DNA from: Halosimplex amylolyticum
Lineage (GTDB): Archaea; Halobacteriota; Halobacteria; Halobacteriales; Haloarculaceae
Length of the DNA stretch: 64,000 bases
NCBI RefSeq assembly: GCF_051414035.1
Contig: NZ_JBLKNW010000001.1
Span: 1,860,001-1,924,000, forward strand
Reading direction: 5' to 3'
Position 1 is the first letter of the stretch; every line of letters starts with the position of its first letter. Positions 52,387 to 61,458 of this stretch are shown here, in pieces. The position numbers and the translations under genes are program-made. Below the pieces are notes generated by a model, which saw only the letters and a program-made list of their open reading frames with translations, was not told the DNA's origin and did not search any database.

Positions 52387-53052
52387 ATGCGAGCGGACGA
52401 CGTGCCGCCGGTCCACGAGCGAATCGCCGACGTGGTCCGCGAGCACTTCGACGGCGACAATACCGGCCACGACATCGCTCACGCCTGGCGCGTCTATCGG
52501 CTGGGCCGTCGCCTGGCCGAGCACGAGAACGCGAACTTCGACGTCGTCGGTGCCGCGGCGCTGGTCCACGACCTGCACAGGCTGCGCGGCGACGGGTTCA
52601 CGCATCCGCGCGAGACCGTCCCCGAGGTCCGGGAGATACTGGCCGCGGCCGACTTCCCTGCGGACGGGCGCGACGCGGTCTGTCACTGCGTCGCCCACCA
52701 CGAGGAGTACGACTTCGCCGAGACGACCGACCTCGACCACGTGCCGACCGCGGAGGAGCGAGTCCTCCGGGACGCCGACAACCTCGACGCGCTCGGCGCC
52801 GTCGGTATCGGCCGGGCGTTCACCTTCGGCGCCCACCACGGCCAGGGGATGTACGATCCGGACCGCGATGTGCGCGAGGTCTACGACCGGAGCGACCGGG
52901 ACAACACCGTGATCCAGCACGCCCGTGAGAAACTGCTGCGCCTGCCCGACGCGATGGAGACGGAAGCCGGTCGCGAACTCGCCGCCGACCGGGCGGCGTT
53001 CCTCGAGGCGTTCGTCGAGCGGTTCGAGGCCGAGTGGCGCGGGGAGCGTTAG
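52387..53052 (+). CDS. HD-domain phosphohydrolase
   Basis: This 221-residue protein has the HD ligands in order: His32 in GHDIAHAWRVYRLGRRLA, His61-Asp62 in ALVHDLHRLRG, and Asp in RDADNLDALGAVGIGRAFTFGAHHG. The overall layout matches the YedJ/YpgQ group of HD hydrolases, which act on nucleotides or small phosphates. Its last four bases overlap the end of the convergent GH3 gene. ATG 52387 is chosen because the HD domain begins about 20 residues later; the longer upstream frame has no domain match. Confidence 0.88.
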   Translation: MRADDVPPVHERIADVVREHFDGDNTGHDIAHAWRVYRLGRRLAEHENANFDVVGAAALVHDLHRLRGDGFTHPRETVPEVREILAAADFPADGRDAVCHCVAHHEEYDFAETTDLDHVPTAEERVLRDADNLDALGAVGIGRAFTFGAHHGQGMYDPDRDVREVYDRSDRDNTVIQHAREKLLRLPDAMETEAGRELAADRAAFLEAFVERFEAEWRGER

Positions 53053-55190
53053 CGGTCGATGGATACGTCGAGCCGCAGGTCCCGTGCGGAACGCCCGAGA
53101 GAGACGACGTGCTCGCCGGCGTCCACGGTCCAGCCGTCACTCTCGTCGTATCGGCCGAACGCCCGTTCGTCGAGGTCGACGGCGACGCGGCGGGACTCAC
53201 CTGGGTCGAGCGAGAGCGCGACGAAACCGCCGAGTTCCCGCGGGGGTCGCTCCAATTCGTCGGTCGCGTCCGGCGAGTCGACATAGGCCTGGACGACTTC
53301 CCGGCCTGCCCGGTCACCGGTGTTCTCGACGGTGACTTCGACGGTGGCGTCGTCCACCGCCTCCGCGTCGCTGTACTCGAACGTTGCGTAGGAGCGGCCG
53401 TGTCCGAACGGATAGGTGGCATCGGCGTCGGTCGCGTCGAAGTGGCGATAGCCGACGAGCAGCCCTTCCTCGTAGTGGACCTCGCCGTCGACGCCGGGGA
53501 ACCGCCGTTCCGTGTTCGCGGGGTACTCGCCCTCGGGCGCGAACGTCACCGGGAGTCGCCCACCGGGGTCGCTATCGCCGTAGAGGACCGTCGCGGCGGC
53601 GTCGCCGTGGGCCTGCCCGGGGTACCAGCTCGCGAGCACCGCCGCCAGGTCCTCGCGCCAGGGCATCTCGACCGGGCCGCTCGTGTTGAGGACGACGACC
53701 GTCCGGTCGTTCGCGGCCGCGACCGCCTCGACGAGTTCGTCCTGCTCGCCGGGGAGCGCGAGCGTCTCGCGGTCGGCCGCTTCCGTCGCCTGATCGCGGA
53801 CGAACACGACCGCCACGTCCACGTCCTCGGCGGCCGCGACCGCATCGTCGATTGACACGTCCGGGGAATCGTCCTCGTCATCCGCGTCGTCGGGGCCGAA
53901 CCCGTCGAACAGCGACACGTCCTCGATCCGCGGGATACCGCGAGCGACCGAGACGTCGCCTCCGGCGCGGGCCTCGACCCCCTCGACCGGGCTGGTCTCG
54001 GTGAACGGCGTCGTCTCCGAGGAACCGCCGCCGCCCAGGATCGCCTCCTCGACGTTCGGCCCGATCACTGCGACGTCCGCGTCGTCTGCGAGCGGCAGGA
54101 CGCCGTCGTTCTCTAGCAGCACCGTCCCGCGGACGGCGATACGTTCGGCCAGATCCCGGTGTTCCGGCGTGTCGATGGCGCCCTCGCGACCGTCGCCTCC
54201 GCCTTCGCCGTTGGCTCCGCTGGCACCGCGCTCGCCGAGCAGGCCGTGCCGTTCGAGTTGCGTCAGATACCGCGCGACCATGTCGTCGAGGCGCGATTCG
54301 GGCACCTCGCCGGCCTCGACGGCGTCGGCGAGTCGCTCCCGGAAGAGGCCGCCCGTCCGGGGGTCGGGCATCCCGTCGGCGTAGTCGAAGCCGCCGGGGT
54401 CGAACTCGTCGGCGGGCATCCCCATCGACTCGAACAGGTCCTCGGCGGAGATGCCCGGCATCTGCAGGTCCAGTCCGCCGCTGGCGGCGTCCACCACGCT
54501 CTCGGTGCCGAACCAGTCCGACATGACCATCCCGTCGAACCCCCACTCGTCTTTGAGCACCGCTCCCAGGAGGCGCTCGTGTTCGCTCATGTAGGTCCCG
54601 TTGACGCGATTGTACGACGACATCACCGCGCCCGCCCCCGCGTCGACGGCGTCGCGAAAGCCCGGCAGGTACAGCTCCCGCAGCACGCGCTCGTCGACTT
54701 CGGCGCTGACCGATGCCCGGGCGGTCTCCTGGTTGTTCGCGACGAAGTGCTTCGGCGTCGCCACCACGTCTTCGGACTCGATCCCCTCGACGACGCCCGC
54801 CGCGAACCGCCCGGTCACGACCGGGTCTTCGGAGAAGTACTCGAAGTTCCGGCCGCAGTGGGGCACCCGGACGAGGTTGAGTCCGGGACCGAGCAGGACG
54901 TCCTGGTCGCGGGCTTTCGCCTCGCGACCCAGTGCTTCGCCGAACTCGCGGGCGAGGTCGGGGTCGAAGCTCGCGGCGAGGGCCATCGACGCCGGGAACG
55001 CCGTCGCCGGTTCGTCCGTCCGGACGCCGAGCGGTCCGTCGGTGAATCGGACGCCGGGGACCCCGAGCCGCTCGACCCCGGGCACGAAGCCAGTCGACGT
55101 CCCGTCGGTGTCCGCCGCGCCGTGCGTGAGCTGTACCTTCTCTTCGAGCGTGAGATCCGATACGAGCCGTTCCACAGCGTCTGAAGTCAT
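53049..55190 (-). CDS. GH3-family beta-glucosidase
   Basis: This 713-residue enzyme has an N-terminal TIM barrel with substrate motifs KHFVANNQE and SSYNRVNG and the nucleophile Asp in MVMSDWFGTESVVDAASGGLDLQMPG. A GH3 C-terminal sandwich follows (RGTVLLENDGVLPLADDADVAVIGPN, about 350-540) and a fibronectin III-like domain with EEGLLVGYRHFD and PFGHGRSYATF. There is no signal peptide, so it probably acts on imported oligosaccharides. Insertions rich in Asp/Glu/Gly (about 325 and 440) are halophile features. A perfect palindrome touches the start codon. Confidence 0.94.
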   Translation of the reverse strand: MTSDAVERLVSDLTLEEKVQLTHGAADTDGTSTGFVPGVERLGVPGVRFTDGPLGVRTDEPATAFPASMALAASFDPDLAREFGEALGREAKARDQDVLLGPGLNLVRVPHCGRNFEYFSEDPVVTGRFAAGVVEGIESEDVVATPKHFVANNQETARASVSAEVDERVLRELYLPGFRDAVDAGAGAVMSSYNRVNGTYMSEHERLLGAVLKDEWGFDGMVMSDWFGTESVVDAASGGLDLQMPGISAEDLFESMGMPADEFDPGGFDYADGMPDPRTGGLFRERLADAVEAGEVPESRLDDMVARYLTQLERHGLLGERGASGANGEGGGDGREGAIDTPEHRDLAERIAVRGTVLLENDGVLPLADDADVAVIGPNVEEAILGGGGSSETTPFTETSPVEGVEARAGGDVSVARGIPRIEDVSLFDGFGPDDADDEDDSPDVSIDDAVAAAEDVDVAVVFVRDQATEAADRETLALPGEQDELVEAVAAANDRTVVVLNTSGPVEMPWREDLAAVLASWYPGQAHGDAAATVLYGDSDPGGRLPVTFAPEGEYPANTERRFPGVDGEVHYEEGLLVGYRHFDATDADATYPFGHGRSYATFEYSDAEAVDDATVEVTVENTGDRAGREVVQAYVDSPDATDELERPPRELGGFVALSLDPGESRRVAVDLDERAFGRYDESDGWTVDAGEHVVSLGRSARDLRLDVSIDR

Positions 55191-55208
55191 TGACTGAACG
55201 TTCAGTCA
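55191..55208. promoter_or_regulatory. Perfect 18-base palindrome at the GH3 gene start
   Basis: TGACTGAACGTTCAGTCA lies directly against the GH3 ATG (55188-55190, minus strand). Its core TGAACGTTCA is the same as in the operator upstream of the tetR-MATE operon at 25556-25565. It is very likely a dimeric repressor site, possibly for a TetR-family protein, but no regulator gene is adjacent. Confidence 0.75.
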
Positions 55209-55325
55209 GAACCGACTTAATGATTCCCCCACCACGTTTCTCCGGACCGGTATCCTCGCGCGCTCCGCTCGATCGCGGGTCACTGCGTTCCCCGCTCGCA
55301 TTCGAAGCCTCGCTTCGCTCGGCGG

Positions 55326-55547
55326 ATGCTCAGTACAGTCTGTAGAGTGAACGGTAGCAGTGGCGCGCGCTGGCGAGCGTGCCCGAGCATCGCGGTCGTC
55401 GGCGCGATCTTCTACGTCGGTCCCGCGGAGGTGCTCCGGCTGACCGCGAGCGGACGGACGTTTCTCTTCGGCGGCCTCGCCGTCTTGCTGTCGCCGATCA
55501 CCGCGGTCGCGGTCACCGCGCAGTCGATCATGTACGCGCGGTTCTGA
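55326..55547 (+). CDS. Possible small membrane protein
   Basis: This 73-codon ORF has two hydrophobic stretches near its C-terminal two thirds (IAVVGAIFYVGPAEVL and FLFGGLAVLLSPITAVAVTAQSIMYARF). The first 20 residues look non-coding in composition, so the true start may be a GTG within (for example at VNGSSG). The downstream MoaB gene is convergent. It is kept because the hydrophobic pattern is unlikely in random GC-rich sequence; no homologue is recalled. Confidence 0.4.
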   Translation: MLSTVCRVNGSSGARWRACPSIAVVGAIFYVGPAEVLRLTASGRTFLFGGLAVLLSPITAVAVTAQSIMYARF

Positions 55548-55572
55548 CCGAGAGACCGCACGACGCCAGCGG

Positions 55573-56664
55573 TCAGTCGTCGCGGCGCGCGAGCGAGACG
55601 AGGTGCCCCATCTCTTTGACGACGAGTTCCTCGGTGCCGAGTCTGACGGCGGCCTCGCTGCCGGGGAGACAGAACACGGCGACGCCCTCGACCATCCCCG
55701 CCGTCGCCCGGGAGGCCATCGCCCGGGTTCCGATCTCCTCGTAGGAGAGGATCCGAAACAGTTCGCCGAAGCCGGGGAGTTCGCGGTCGAACAGCGGCCG
55801 GGCGGCCTCGACGGTCACGTCGTCGGGCGTGACGCCGGTCCCGCCGGTCGTGACGACCACGTCCACGTCGTCCCGGCCGGTCAGGCGCAGCAGGGAGGTC
55901 TGGACGCCGTCGAGGTCGTCCCGGAGGATCTCCCTGGTGACGACCTCGTGGTCCGCCGCCTCGACGACCTCCGCGATCACGTCGCCGCTCGGGTCGTCGT
56001 CGGCCGTGCGCGTGGACGAGACGGTCACCACCGCGACGCCGAGCAGGTCGACGTCCGCCGCGTGCGTGTGTCCGTGGTCGTGTCCTCCTGCGTGTGCGTG
56101 ACCGTCGCCGTGGCGGTGGTCGCCGTGGTCGTGACCGCTGTCTCCGCCGTGACTGTCGTGATCGCGACCGTCGCCTTGATCGCGACTGTCACCGTGGTCT
56201 TCGCCGTGACGATGGTCGTCGTGCCCGCGCTCATCGTCGGGACGCTGTCGTTCGTTCTGCCCCTGGGCGCCCCCGTCTCCGTGGCTCTCGTCACCAGTCT
56301 CGATGGATTCCGCATTCGTCGGTTCGGCGTGATCGCCGGCTTCGCCCGATGGCTCGGGATCGCTGTCCGCGGATTCCGCGAGCGGATCGGCGTCTGGCGT
56401 GTCGCCGTCCGATCCCGACGGTGCCAGCGGGTCCGAACTCGATGATGCCGAACCGGAGCCCCCCGACTCCGGGTCCGTCGGCGATTCGGCCGAGACGGAA
56501 TCGCCCCCCGAGTCGGCCGTCGACTCCTGTGATCCGGCGGCGTCCCCTTCCTGCTCGTCGGTCTCCCCGGCGGATTCGTCCGGCGTCGACTCCGCCTCGT
56601 CGTCTTCGTCGTCCTCGTCGTCACCGTACCCCCTGCTGGTGTCGCGGGACTGGAAATCGACCAT
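55573..56664 (-). CDS. moaB: MoaB/Mog-type molybdopterin protein with long His/Asp-rich extension
   Basis: This 363-residue protein is twice the normal length. The C-terminal approximately 165 residues form the MoaB/Mog domain: DLLGVAVVTVSSTRTADDDPSGDVIAE, VVVTTGGTGVTPDDVTVEAARPLFDRELPGFGELFR and GVAVFCLPGSEAAVRLG. The domain adenylylates molybdopterin for cofactor insertion. Residues 1-155 are an acidic Ser/Asp/Glu region; about 155-205 is a His/Asp/Gly-rich segment with patterns such as HGDGHAHAGG and HDHGHTH. This may store or bind metal. ATG 56662-56664 starts MVDFQSRDTSRGYGDDEDD, a familiar haloarchaeal MoaB opening. Confidence 0.9.
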   Translation of the reverse strand: MVDFQSRDTSRGYGDDEDDEDDEAESTPDESAGETDEQEGDAAGSQESTADSGGDSVSAESPTDPESGGSGSASSSSDPLAPSGSDGDTPDADPLAESADSDPEPSGEAGDHAEPTNAESIETGDESHGDGGAQGQNERQRPDDERGHDDHRHGEDHGDSRDQGDGRDHDSHGGDSGHDHGDHRHGDGHAHAGGHDHGHTHAADVDLLGVAVVTVSSTRTADDDPSGDVIAEVVEAADHEVVTREILRDDLDGVQTSLLRLTGRDDVDVVVTTGGTGVTPDDVTVEAARPLFDRELPGFGELFRILSYEEIGTRAMASRATAGMVEGVAVFCLPGSEAAVRLGTEELVVKEMGHLVSLARRDD

Positions 56665-56790
56665 GGGATCGATACCCGACAGCGGACCAAAAAGCCCAGC
56701 ATGCCCGGACGGCGTCGGGCGGAGCGGGAGGGGTGAACCGACGAGCGTCCGGTCGCCACAGTTTTGCCCGCTGCGCGAGTGTATGGGCGT

Positions 56791-57837
56791 ATGCACGCAG
56801 TCCAGTTCGCGGACCACGGCGACCGCGACGTGATCGAGTACGCCCAACGCCCCGACCCCTCCGCGGGGCGCGGCGAGGTGCTCGTCGACGTGAAGGCGGG
56901 CGCGCTGAACCACCTCGACGTGTGGACGCGGCGCGGGCTTCCGGGAATCGACCTCGAGATGCCCCACGTTCCCGGGAGCGACATGGCCGGGGTCGTCGAG
57001 TCGGTGGGCGACGGCGTCACGCGCTTCGAACCGGGCGACCGCGTCGCGCTCACGGCCGGCGTCAGCTGCGGCGAGTGCGAGTTCTGCCGCGACGGCGAGG
57101 AGTCACAGTGCGTGAACTACCACCTCATCGGCGAGCACGTCCCCGGCGTACACGCCGAGTACGCCGCCGTCCCGGAGGACAACCTCGTCGCCGTCCCCGT
57201 GGGCGTCGACTGGGAGACTGCCGCGGCCGCCCCGCTGGTCTTCCAGACCGCCTGGCGCATGCTGATGACCCGCGCCGAACTCCGCGCCGGCGAGTCCGTC
57301 CTCGTCCTCGGCGCGTCCGGCGGCGTGGGTCACGCCGCCGTCCAGATCGCCGACTTCGCGGGTGCCGAGGTGTTCGCCACCGCGAGCACCGACGAGAAGC
57401 TCGAGTACGCCCGCGAGATCGGCGCCGACCACGTCGTCAACTACGAGGAGACCGACTTCGCGTCCGAGCTGTACGAGCTGACAGACGGCCGCGGCGTCGA
57501 CGTCGTCGTCGACCACGTCGGCGGCGAGACCTGGGACGACTCTCTCAAGAGCCTCGCAAAGGGCGGCCGCCTCGTGACCTGCGGCGCGACAGCGGGCGCC
57601 ACGCCGGAGACGAACATCAACCGCGTGTTCTGGAACCAGCTCTCGATCCTGGGGTCGACGATGGCGACCCCCGGGGAGGTCGACGACGTCCTGGCGAAGG
57701 TGTGGGACGGCACCTTCGAGGTGCGCGTCCGCGACCGACTCCCGATGAGCGAGACCGCCCGCGCGCACGAACTCCTGGAAGACCGCGAGGGGTTCGGAAA
57801 AGTCGTCGTCGTCCCCGACAGTGAACTCGATGAGTGA
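56791..57837 (+). CDS. Zinc-type medium-chain alcohol dehydrogenase
   Basis: This 348-residue MDR protein shows a structural zinc cluster in CGECEFCRDGEESQC (about residues 92-106), a quinone-oxidoreductase-like N-terminus (MHAVQFADHGDRDVIEYAQRP), and the cofactor motif VLGASGGVGHAAVQIADFAGAEVFATAST. Catalytic-zone residues include the HLDVWTRRGLPG region and GSDMAGVVESVG. It reduces or oxidises an alcohol, ketone or quinone with NAD(P)H; the substrate is unknown. ATG 56791 gives the correct start. It overlaps the next small membrane gene by eight bases. Confidence 0.92.
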   Translation: MHAVQFADHGDRDVIEYAQRPDPSAGRGEVLVDVKAGALNHLDVWTRRGLPGIDLEMPHVPGSDMAGVVESVGDGVTRFEPGDRVALTAGVSCGECEFCRDGEESQCVNYHLIGEHVPGVHAEYAAVPEDNLVAVPVGVDWETAAAAPLVFQTAWRMLMTRAELRAGESVLVLGASGGVGHAAVQIADFAGAEVFATASTDEKLEYAREIGADHVVNYEETDFASELYELTDGRGVDVVVDHVGGETWDDSLKSLAKGGRLVTCGATAGATPETNINRVFWNQLSILGSTMATPGEVDDVLAKVWDGTFEVRVRDRLPMSETARAHELLEDREGFGKVVVVPDSELDE

Positions 57838-58120
57838 CACTCACGAGACCGACGGCGCCGCGAACCCGGACACGGCGGGGTACGACGTCCCCGACCCGTC
57901 CGACAAGGAGTTCGGCCTCCGGGGGTGGGGGCTGGTCCTCGCGCTCGTCGTCACGCTGATCGTGATCCCGGTGACCATCGTCGCGCTCCCGGCGGCCGAT
58001 ACCGTCCTCGAATCGCTCCCGCTCGGGTGGCGCGACGCCTACCTCGTCCTGCCGTTCGTGCCCGCGCTGTTCCTGGGTGCGATCGGCGCCTGGACCGCGG
58101 TCGCCAATCGGCGCTCCTGA
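57830..58120 (+). CDS. Small two-TM membrane protein, coupled to the dehydrogenase
   Basis: From ATG 57830 the product has 96 residues: an acidic cytosolic start (MSDTHETDGAANPDTAGYDV), then GWGLVLALVVTLIVIPVTIVAL and AYLVLPFVPALFLGAIGAWTAVA as transmembrane segments and a short basic end. Its start overlaps the end of the alcohol dehydrogenase gene, suggesting coupled translation. It resembles small haloarchaeal membrane proteins of unknown function. Confidence 0.75.
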   Translation: MSDTHETDGAANPDTAGYDVPDPSDKEFGLRGWGLVLALVVTLIVIPVTIVALPAADTVLESLPLGWRDAYLVLPFVPALFLGAIGAWTAVANRRS

Positions 58121-58231
58121 TAACGCGAGCGCGACGACGGAGCAGTCAGCGGCCGCGTTCGCTTTCGATCCAATTCTGATATCTGGCCACCTACACTTAT
58201 TTCGCGGTCCGGAGAATCACTCGCCGTATCG

Positions 58232-60013
58232 ATGGCGACGCCGCTACTCACGCCGATCGTGCTGCTCGGAGCGATCGTGGGCAGCGGCGTGGCCGCGTTC
58301 GTGTGGGCGTTCCGCGACACGCCGGGGGCGAAGTCGCTCGGCGTGTTCATGATCGCCGCGAGCGTCCTCGCTCTCGCGCAGGGGCTGTCGCTCGCGACGC
58401 CGCCCCTCGCGAGCAAGATCTTCTGGTCGAACGTCGCCGCGACCGTCTCGCCGGCGCTCCCGCTGGCGTGGCTGGCGACCGTCCTCGCCTACGCCGAGAG
58501 CGACCGCGCGGTCCGCGGTCGCACGCTCGCCGTCCTGCTGGTCGAACCGGTCGTCTTCGTCGCCCTCGTCTGGACGAACGCCGACCACGCGCTCGTCTGG
58601 ACCGACCGGTGGATCGAGACTCCAGGGAGCGCCTCCGTGCTCGTCGCCGAGTTCGGGCTCGCGATGTGGGCCCACGTCGGGTACTCCTACTTGCTGATCG
58701 CCCTCGGCGGGCTCGAACTCGTCCGCGTTACCGTCCGGACGAGCGGGTACTTTCGCAGCCAGGGCACCGCTCTCCTCGCCTCCGTGTTCGTCCCGGTGGG
58801 CATCGTCGCGCTCTCGATGTACGGAGTCGTCCCGGAGCAGTACGACCTGATCGGGCTCGGCTTCGTCTTCGCCGGCCTCGTCATGACGGCGGCGCTCTTC
58901 CGCGGACGGCTCCTGTCGATCACGCCGGCGATGCGCCAGCTCGGCCGGGAAGCCGTCATCGACGAGATGGACGACCGGATCGTCATCCTCGACGGCGACG
59001 ATCGGATCATCGACGTCAACCCCGCCGCCGCCCGCCTCTTCGACGTCGATCCCGACGACGTCGTCGGCGCGAAGCTGGAGCGCATCGGCGCGAAGCTCGC
59101 CGACGCGATCGGCTCCCTGGAGGGTGGCCAGGCCGAGCTCACGCTCGACGGTCCCGACGGCCGCCGGTACTACGACGTCCGCGTGTCCCCGCTGTATCGC
59201 AGCTACGGCGGCGTCGCCGGTCGCGTCGTCAGCGTCCGCGACGTGACTGGCCGGCGTCAGCACGAACAGCGCCTCGACGTCCTCAACCGCGTCCTCCGGC
59301 ACAACCTCCGCAACGAACTGAACGTCGTCCGCGGCAACGCCGAGTTGCTCCGTCGCGACGTGGAACCGGCCGACCCGGACGTCGAGCGCCGACTCGACCG
59401 CATCGAGGGGACGGTCGACACCGTCTCCGCCCGCAGCGAGAAGATCGGGCAGGTCTCCCGGGCGCTCGACCGCGACTGCGACGACGGGTTCGACGCGGCG
59501 GTGCGACTGGCGAGTCTGGCGGAATCGGTCGAGGAACGGTACCCCGGCGCGACGGTACGCGTCCAGATCCCCGACGATCTGACCGTCGTCGGCGGCCCAT
59601 CGCTCGAACGCGCCTTCGAGGAACTCCTCGAGAACGCCGCGGAACACGGCGGCGACGCCCCCACCGTGGAGGTCACTGCCGAGCGGACCGGCGACGGGTT
59701 CACCGCCGTCAGGATCGAAGACGACGGGCCGGGGATCGACCGGCAAGAGCGCGTCGTCATCGAGGAGGGCCGCGAGACCGCGCTCGAACACGGCAGCGGC
59801 GTCGGCCTCTGGCTGGTCAACTGGATCGTCCAGGAGTGCCGCGGGGACATCGAGTTCGCGGCGACCGACGAGGGGACGGCCGTCGTCGTCACACTTCCCG
59901 TCGCTACCGCCGACGGCGGCCTCGGTGGCGAGGCCGACGCTGGCGACGCCCACGCCGGCGACAGTCACGCCGACGACCCGGACGAGCGCGCAGGGCTGGA
60001 AGCCGACGACTGA
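58232..60013 (+). CDS. Membrane sensor histidine kinase: HisKA_7TM-PAS-HATPase
   Basis: This 593-residue kinase has an N-terminal seven-helix HisKA_7TM-type sensor (about residues 5-215). A PAS domain follows (about 240-345: VIDEMDDRIVILDGDDRIIDVNPAAARLFDVDPDDVVG), with phospho-acceptor His357 in VLRHNLRNELNVVRGNAELL. The ATPase domain shows ELLENAAEHGG, EDDGPGIDRQERVVIEEG and GVGLWLVNWIVQECRG. The last 40 residues are low complexity (Asp/Ala/His). A TATA-like CTTATTTC at 58196-58203 suits a leaderless start. No response regulator is next to it. Confidence 0.92.
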   Translation: MATPLLTPIVLLGAIVGSGVAAFVWAFRDTPGAKSLGVFMIAASVLALAQGLSLATPPLASKIFWSNVAATVSPALPLAWLATVLAYAESDRAVRGRTLAVLLVEPVVFVALVWTNADHALVWTDRWIETPGSASVLVAEFGLAMWAHVGYSYLLIALGGLELVRVTVRTSGYFRSQGTALLASVFVPVGIVALSMYGVVPEQYDLIGLGFVFAGLVMTAALFRGRLLSITPAMRQLGREAVIDEMDDRIVILDGDDRIIDVNPAAARLFDVDPDDVVGAKLERIGAKLADAIGSLEGGQAELTLDGPDGRRYYDVRVSPLYRSYGGVAGRVVSVRDVTGRRQHEQRLDVLNRVLRHNLRNELNVVRGNAELLRRDVEPADPDVERRLDRIEGTVDTVSARSEKIGQVSRALDRDCDDGFDAAVRLASLAESVEERYPGATVRVQIPDDLTVVGGPSLERAFEELLENAAEHGGDAPTVEVTAERTGDGFTAVRIEDDGPGIDRQERVVIEEGRETALEHGSGVGLWLVNWIVQECRGDIEFAATDEGTAVVVTLPVATADGGLGGEADAGDAHAGDSHADDPDERAGLEADD

Positions 60014-60025
60014 GACTCCCGCCGC

Positions 60026-61399
60026 TCACTCGTCGGCCGACTGGACCCACACCGTCTTGCGGTTGACGAACTCTCGGATCCCGTCCCGGCCGAGTTCGCG
60101 GCCGTAGCCCGAGTCCCCGACGCCGCCGAACGGGAGCCGCGGGTCGGACTTGACGAGTTCGTTCACGAAGGTACAGCCCGCGTCTATCTCGCGGGCGACC
60201 CGCTCCCCGCGGTCCAGGTCGTCGGTCCAGACCGACGCGCCGAGCCCCAGGTTCGTGTCGTTCGCCAGTTCGACCGCCGCCGCCTCGTCGTCGACTTCGA
60301 AGACGGCCGCGACCGGCCCGAACACTTCCTCCGTCGCGACGGCCGCGTCGCGAGGGACGTCCGTGAGGACCGTCGGCGGGTAGTAGTACCCCTCGCGGTC
60401 GAGCACCTCGCCCCCGCACTGGACGGTCGCGCCGGCGTCGACGCTCCGTTCGACCTGGTCGTGCAGATCCTCCAGGAGGTCCTCGCGGGCCTGCGGCCCG
60501 AGGTCCGTCCCCTCGTCGGTCGGATCGCCGACCGTCAGCGAGTCCATCTCGGCGACCAGCCGTTCGGTGAACTCGTCGGCGACCGCCGAGTGGACGACGA
60601 ATCGTTTGGCGGCGATGCAGGACTGCCCCGAGTTGATGCAGCGGGCCTGCGAGCCCGTCGCGGCCGCCGCCGCCAGGTCGGCGTCGTCGAGGACCACGAA
60701 CGGGTCGCTCCCGCCGAGTTCCAGCACCGACTTCTTCAGTTCGCGACCGGCCGTCTCGGCGACGGCGCGGCCCGCCCGTTCGCTCCCGGTCAGCGTCACC
60801 GCGGCGACGCGGTCGTCGGCGATCACCTCGTTCGCGACGTCCGAATCGACCACGAGCGACTGGAAGACGCCTTCTGGGTACCCCGCCCGCTCGAACACCT
60901 CGGCGATAGCGCGGGAGCAGCCGGGGACGTTCGACGCGTGTTTCAGCAGGCCGACGTTGCCCGCGGTGAGGTGCGGCGCGGCGAACCGGAACACCTGCCA
61001 GAACGGGAAGTTCCACGGCATCACGGCCAGGATCGGTCCGAGCGGCTCGTGGGCGACGTACGTCTTCGCGCCGGACTGGCCGCCGATCCGCCGGTCCTGC
61101 AGGTGTTCCGGCGCCCGCTCGGCGTAGTAGTCGCAGGCCCACGCGCACTTCTCGACCTCACCCCTGGCGCTGTCGATCGGTTTGCCCATCTCCCTCGTCA
61201 TCAGCGCCGCGTACTCGTCGACGTTCTCGCGGAGGACCTCACCTGCACGTTCAAGGAGTTCGGTCCGCTCCTCGATCGGTCGTCGCCGCCAGGACGCGAA
61301 CGCATCCGTCGCGGTCGCGAGCGCCGTCTCCACGTCGTCTCGGTCGTCGGCCGCGACCGGTTCCAGCCGCTCGCCGGTCGCCGGGTTGACGCGTGCCAT
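60026..61399 (-). CDS. Aldehyde dehydrogenase, succinate-semialdehyde type
   Basis: This 457-residue ALDH starts MARVNPATGERLEPVAADDR at ATG 61397-61399; the longer upstream frame is not ALDH-like. Motifs are PWNFPFWQVFRFAAPHLTAGN, VTLTGSERAGRAVAETAG, general base Glu in LELGGSDPFVVLDDAD, and nucleophile Cys in NSGQSCIAAKRFVVH. NSGQSCIAAKRF matches the YneI/GabD-like succinate-semialdehyde group, which uses NAD(P). It is distinct in sequence from the other aldehyde dehydrogenase at 13639-15129, so the two are not recent duplicates. Confidence 0.92.
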   Translation of the reverse strand: MARVNPATGERLEPVAADDRDDVETALATATDAFASWRRRPIEERTELLERAGEVLRENVDEYAALMTREMGKPIDSARGEVEKCAWACDYYAERAPEHLQDRRIGGQSGAKTYVAHEPLGPILAVMPWNFPFWQVFRFAAPHLTAGNVGLLKHASNVPGCSRAIAEVFERAGYPEGVFQSLVVDSDVANEVIADDRVAAVTLTGSERAGRAVAETAGRELKKSVLELGGSDPFVVLDDADLAAAAATGSQARCINSGQSCIAAKRFVVHSAVADEFTERLVAEMDSLTVGDPTDEGTDLGPQAREDLLEDLHDQVERSVDAGATVQCGGEVLDREGYYYPPTVLTDVPRDAAVATEEVFGPVAAVFEVDDEAAAVELANDTNLGLGASVWTDDLDRGERVAREIDAGCTFVNELVKSDPRLPFGGVGDSGYGRELGRDGIREFVNRKTVWVQSADE

Positions 61400-61458
61400 A
61401 CGTTGGCTAGCGCGGCGACGCCGAATGTAGTTTTGGCCCGAAAACGGGGTGGGCGCGG

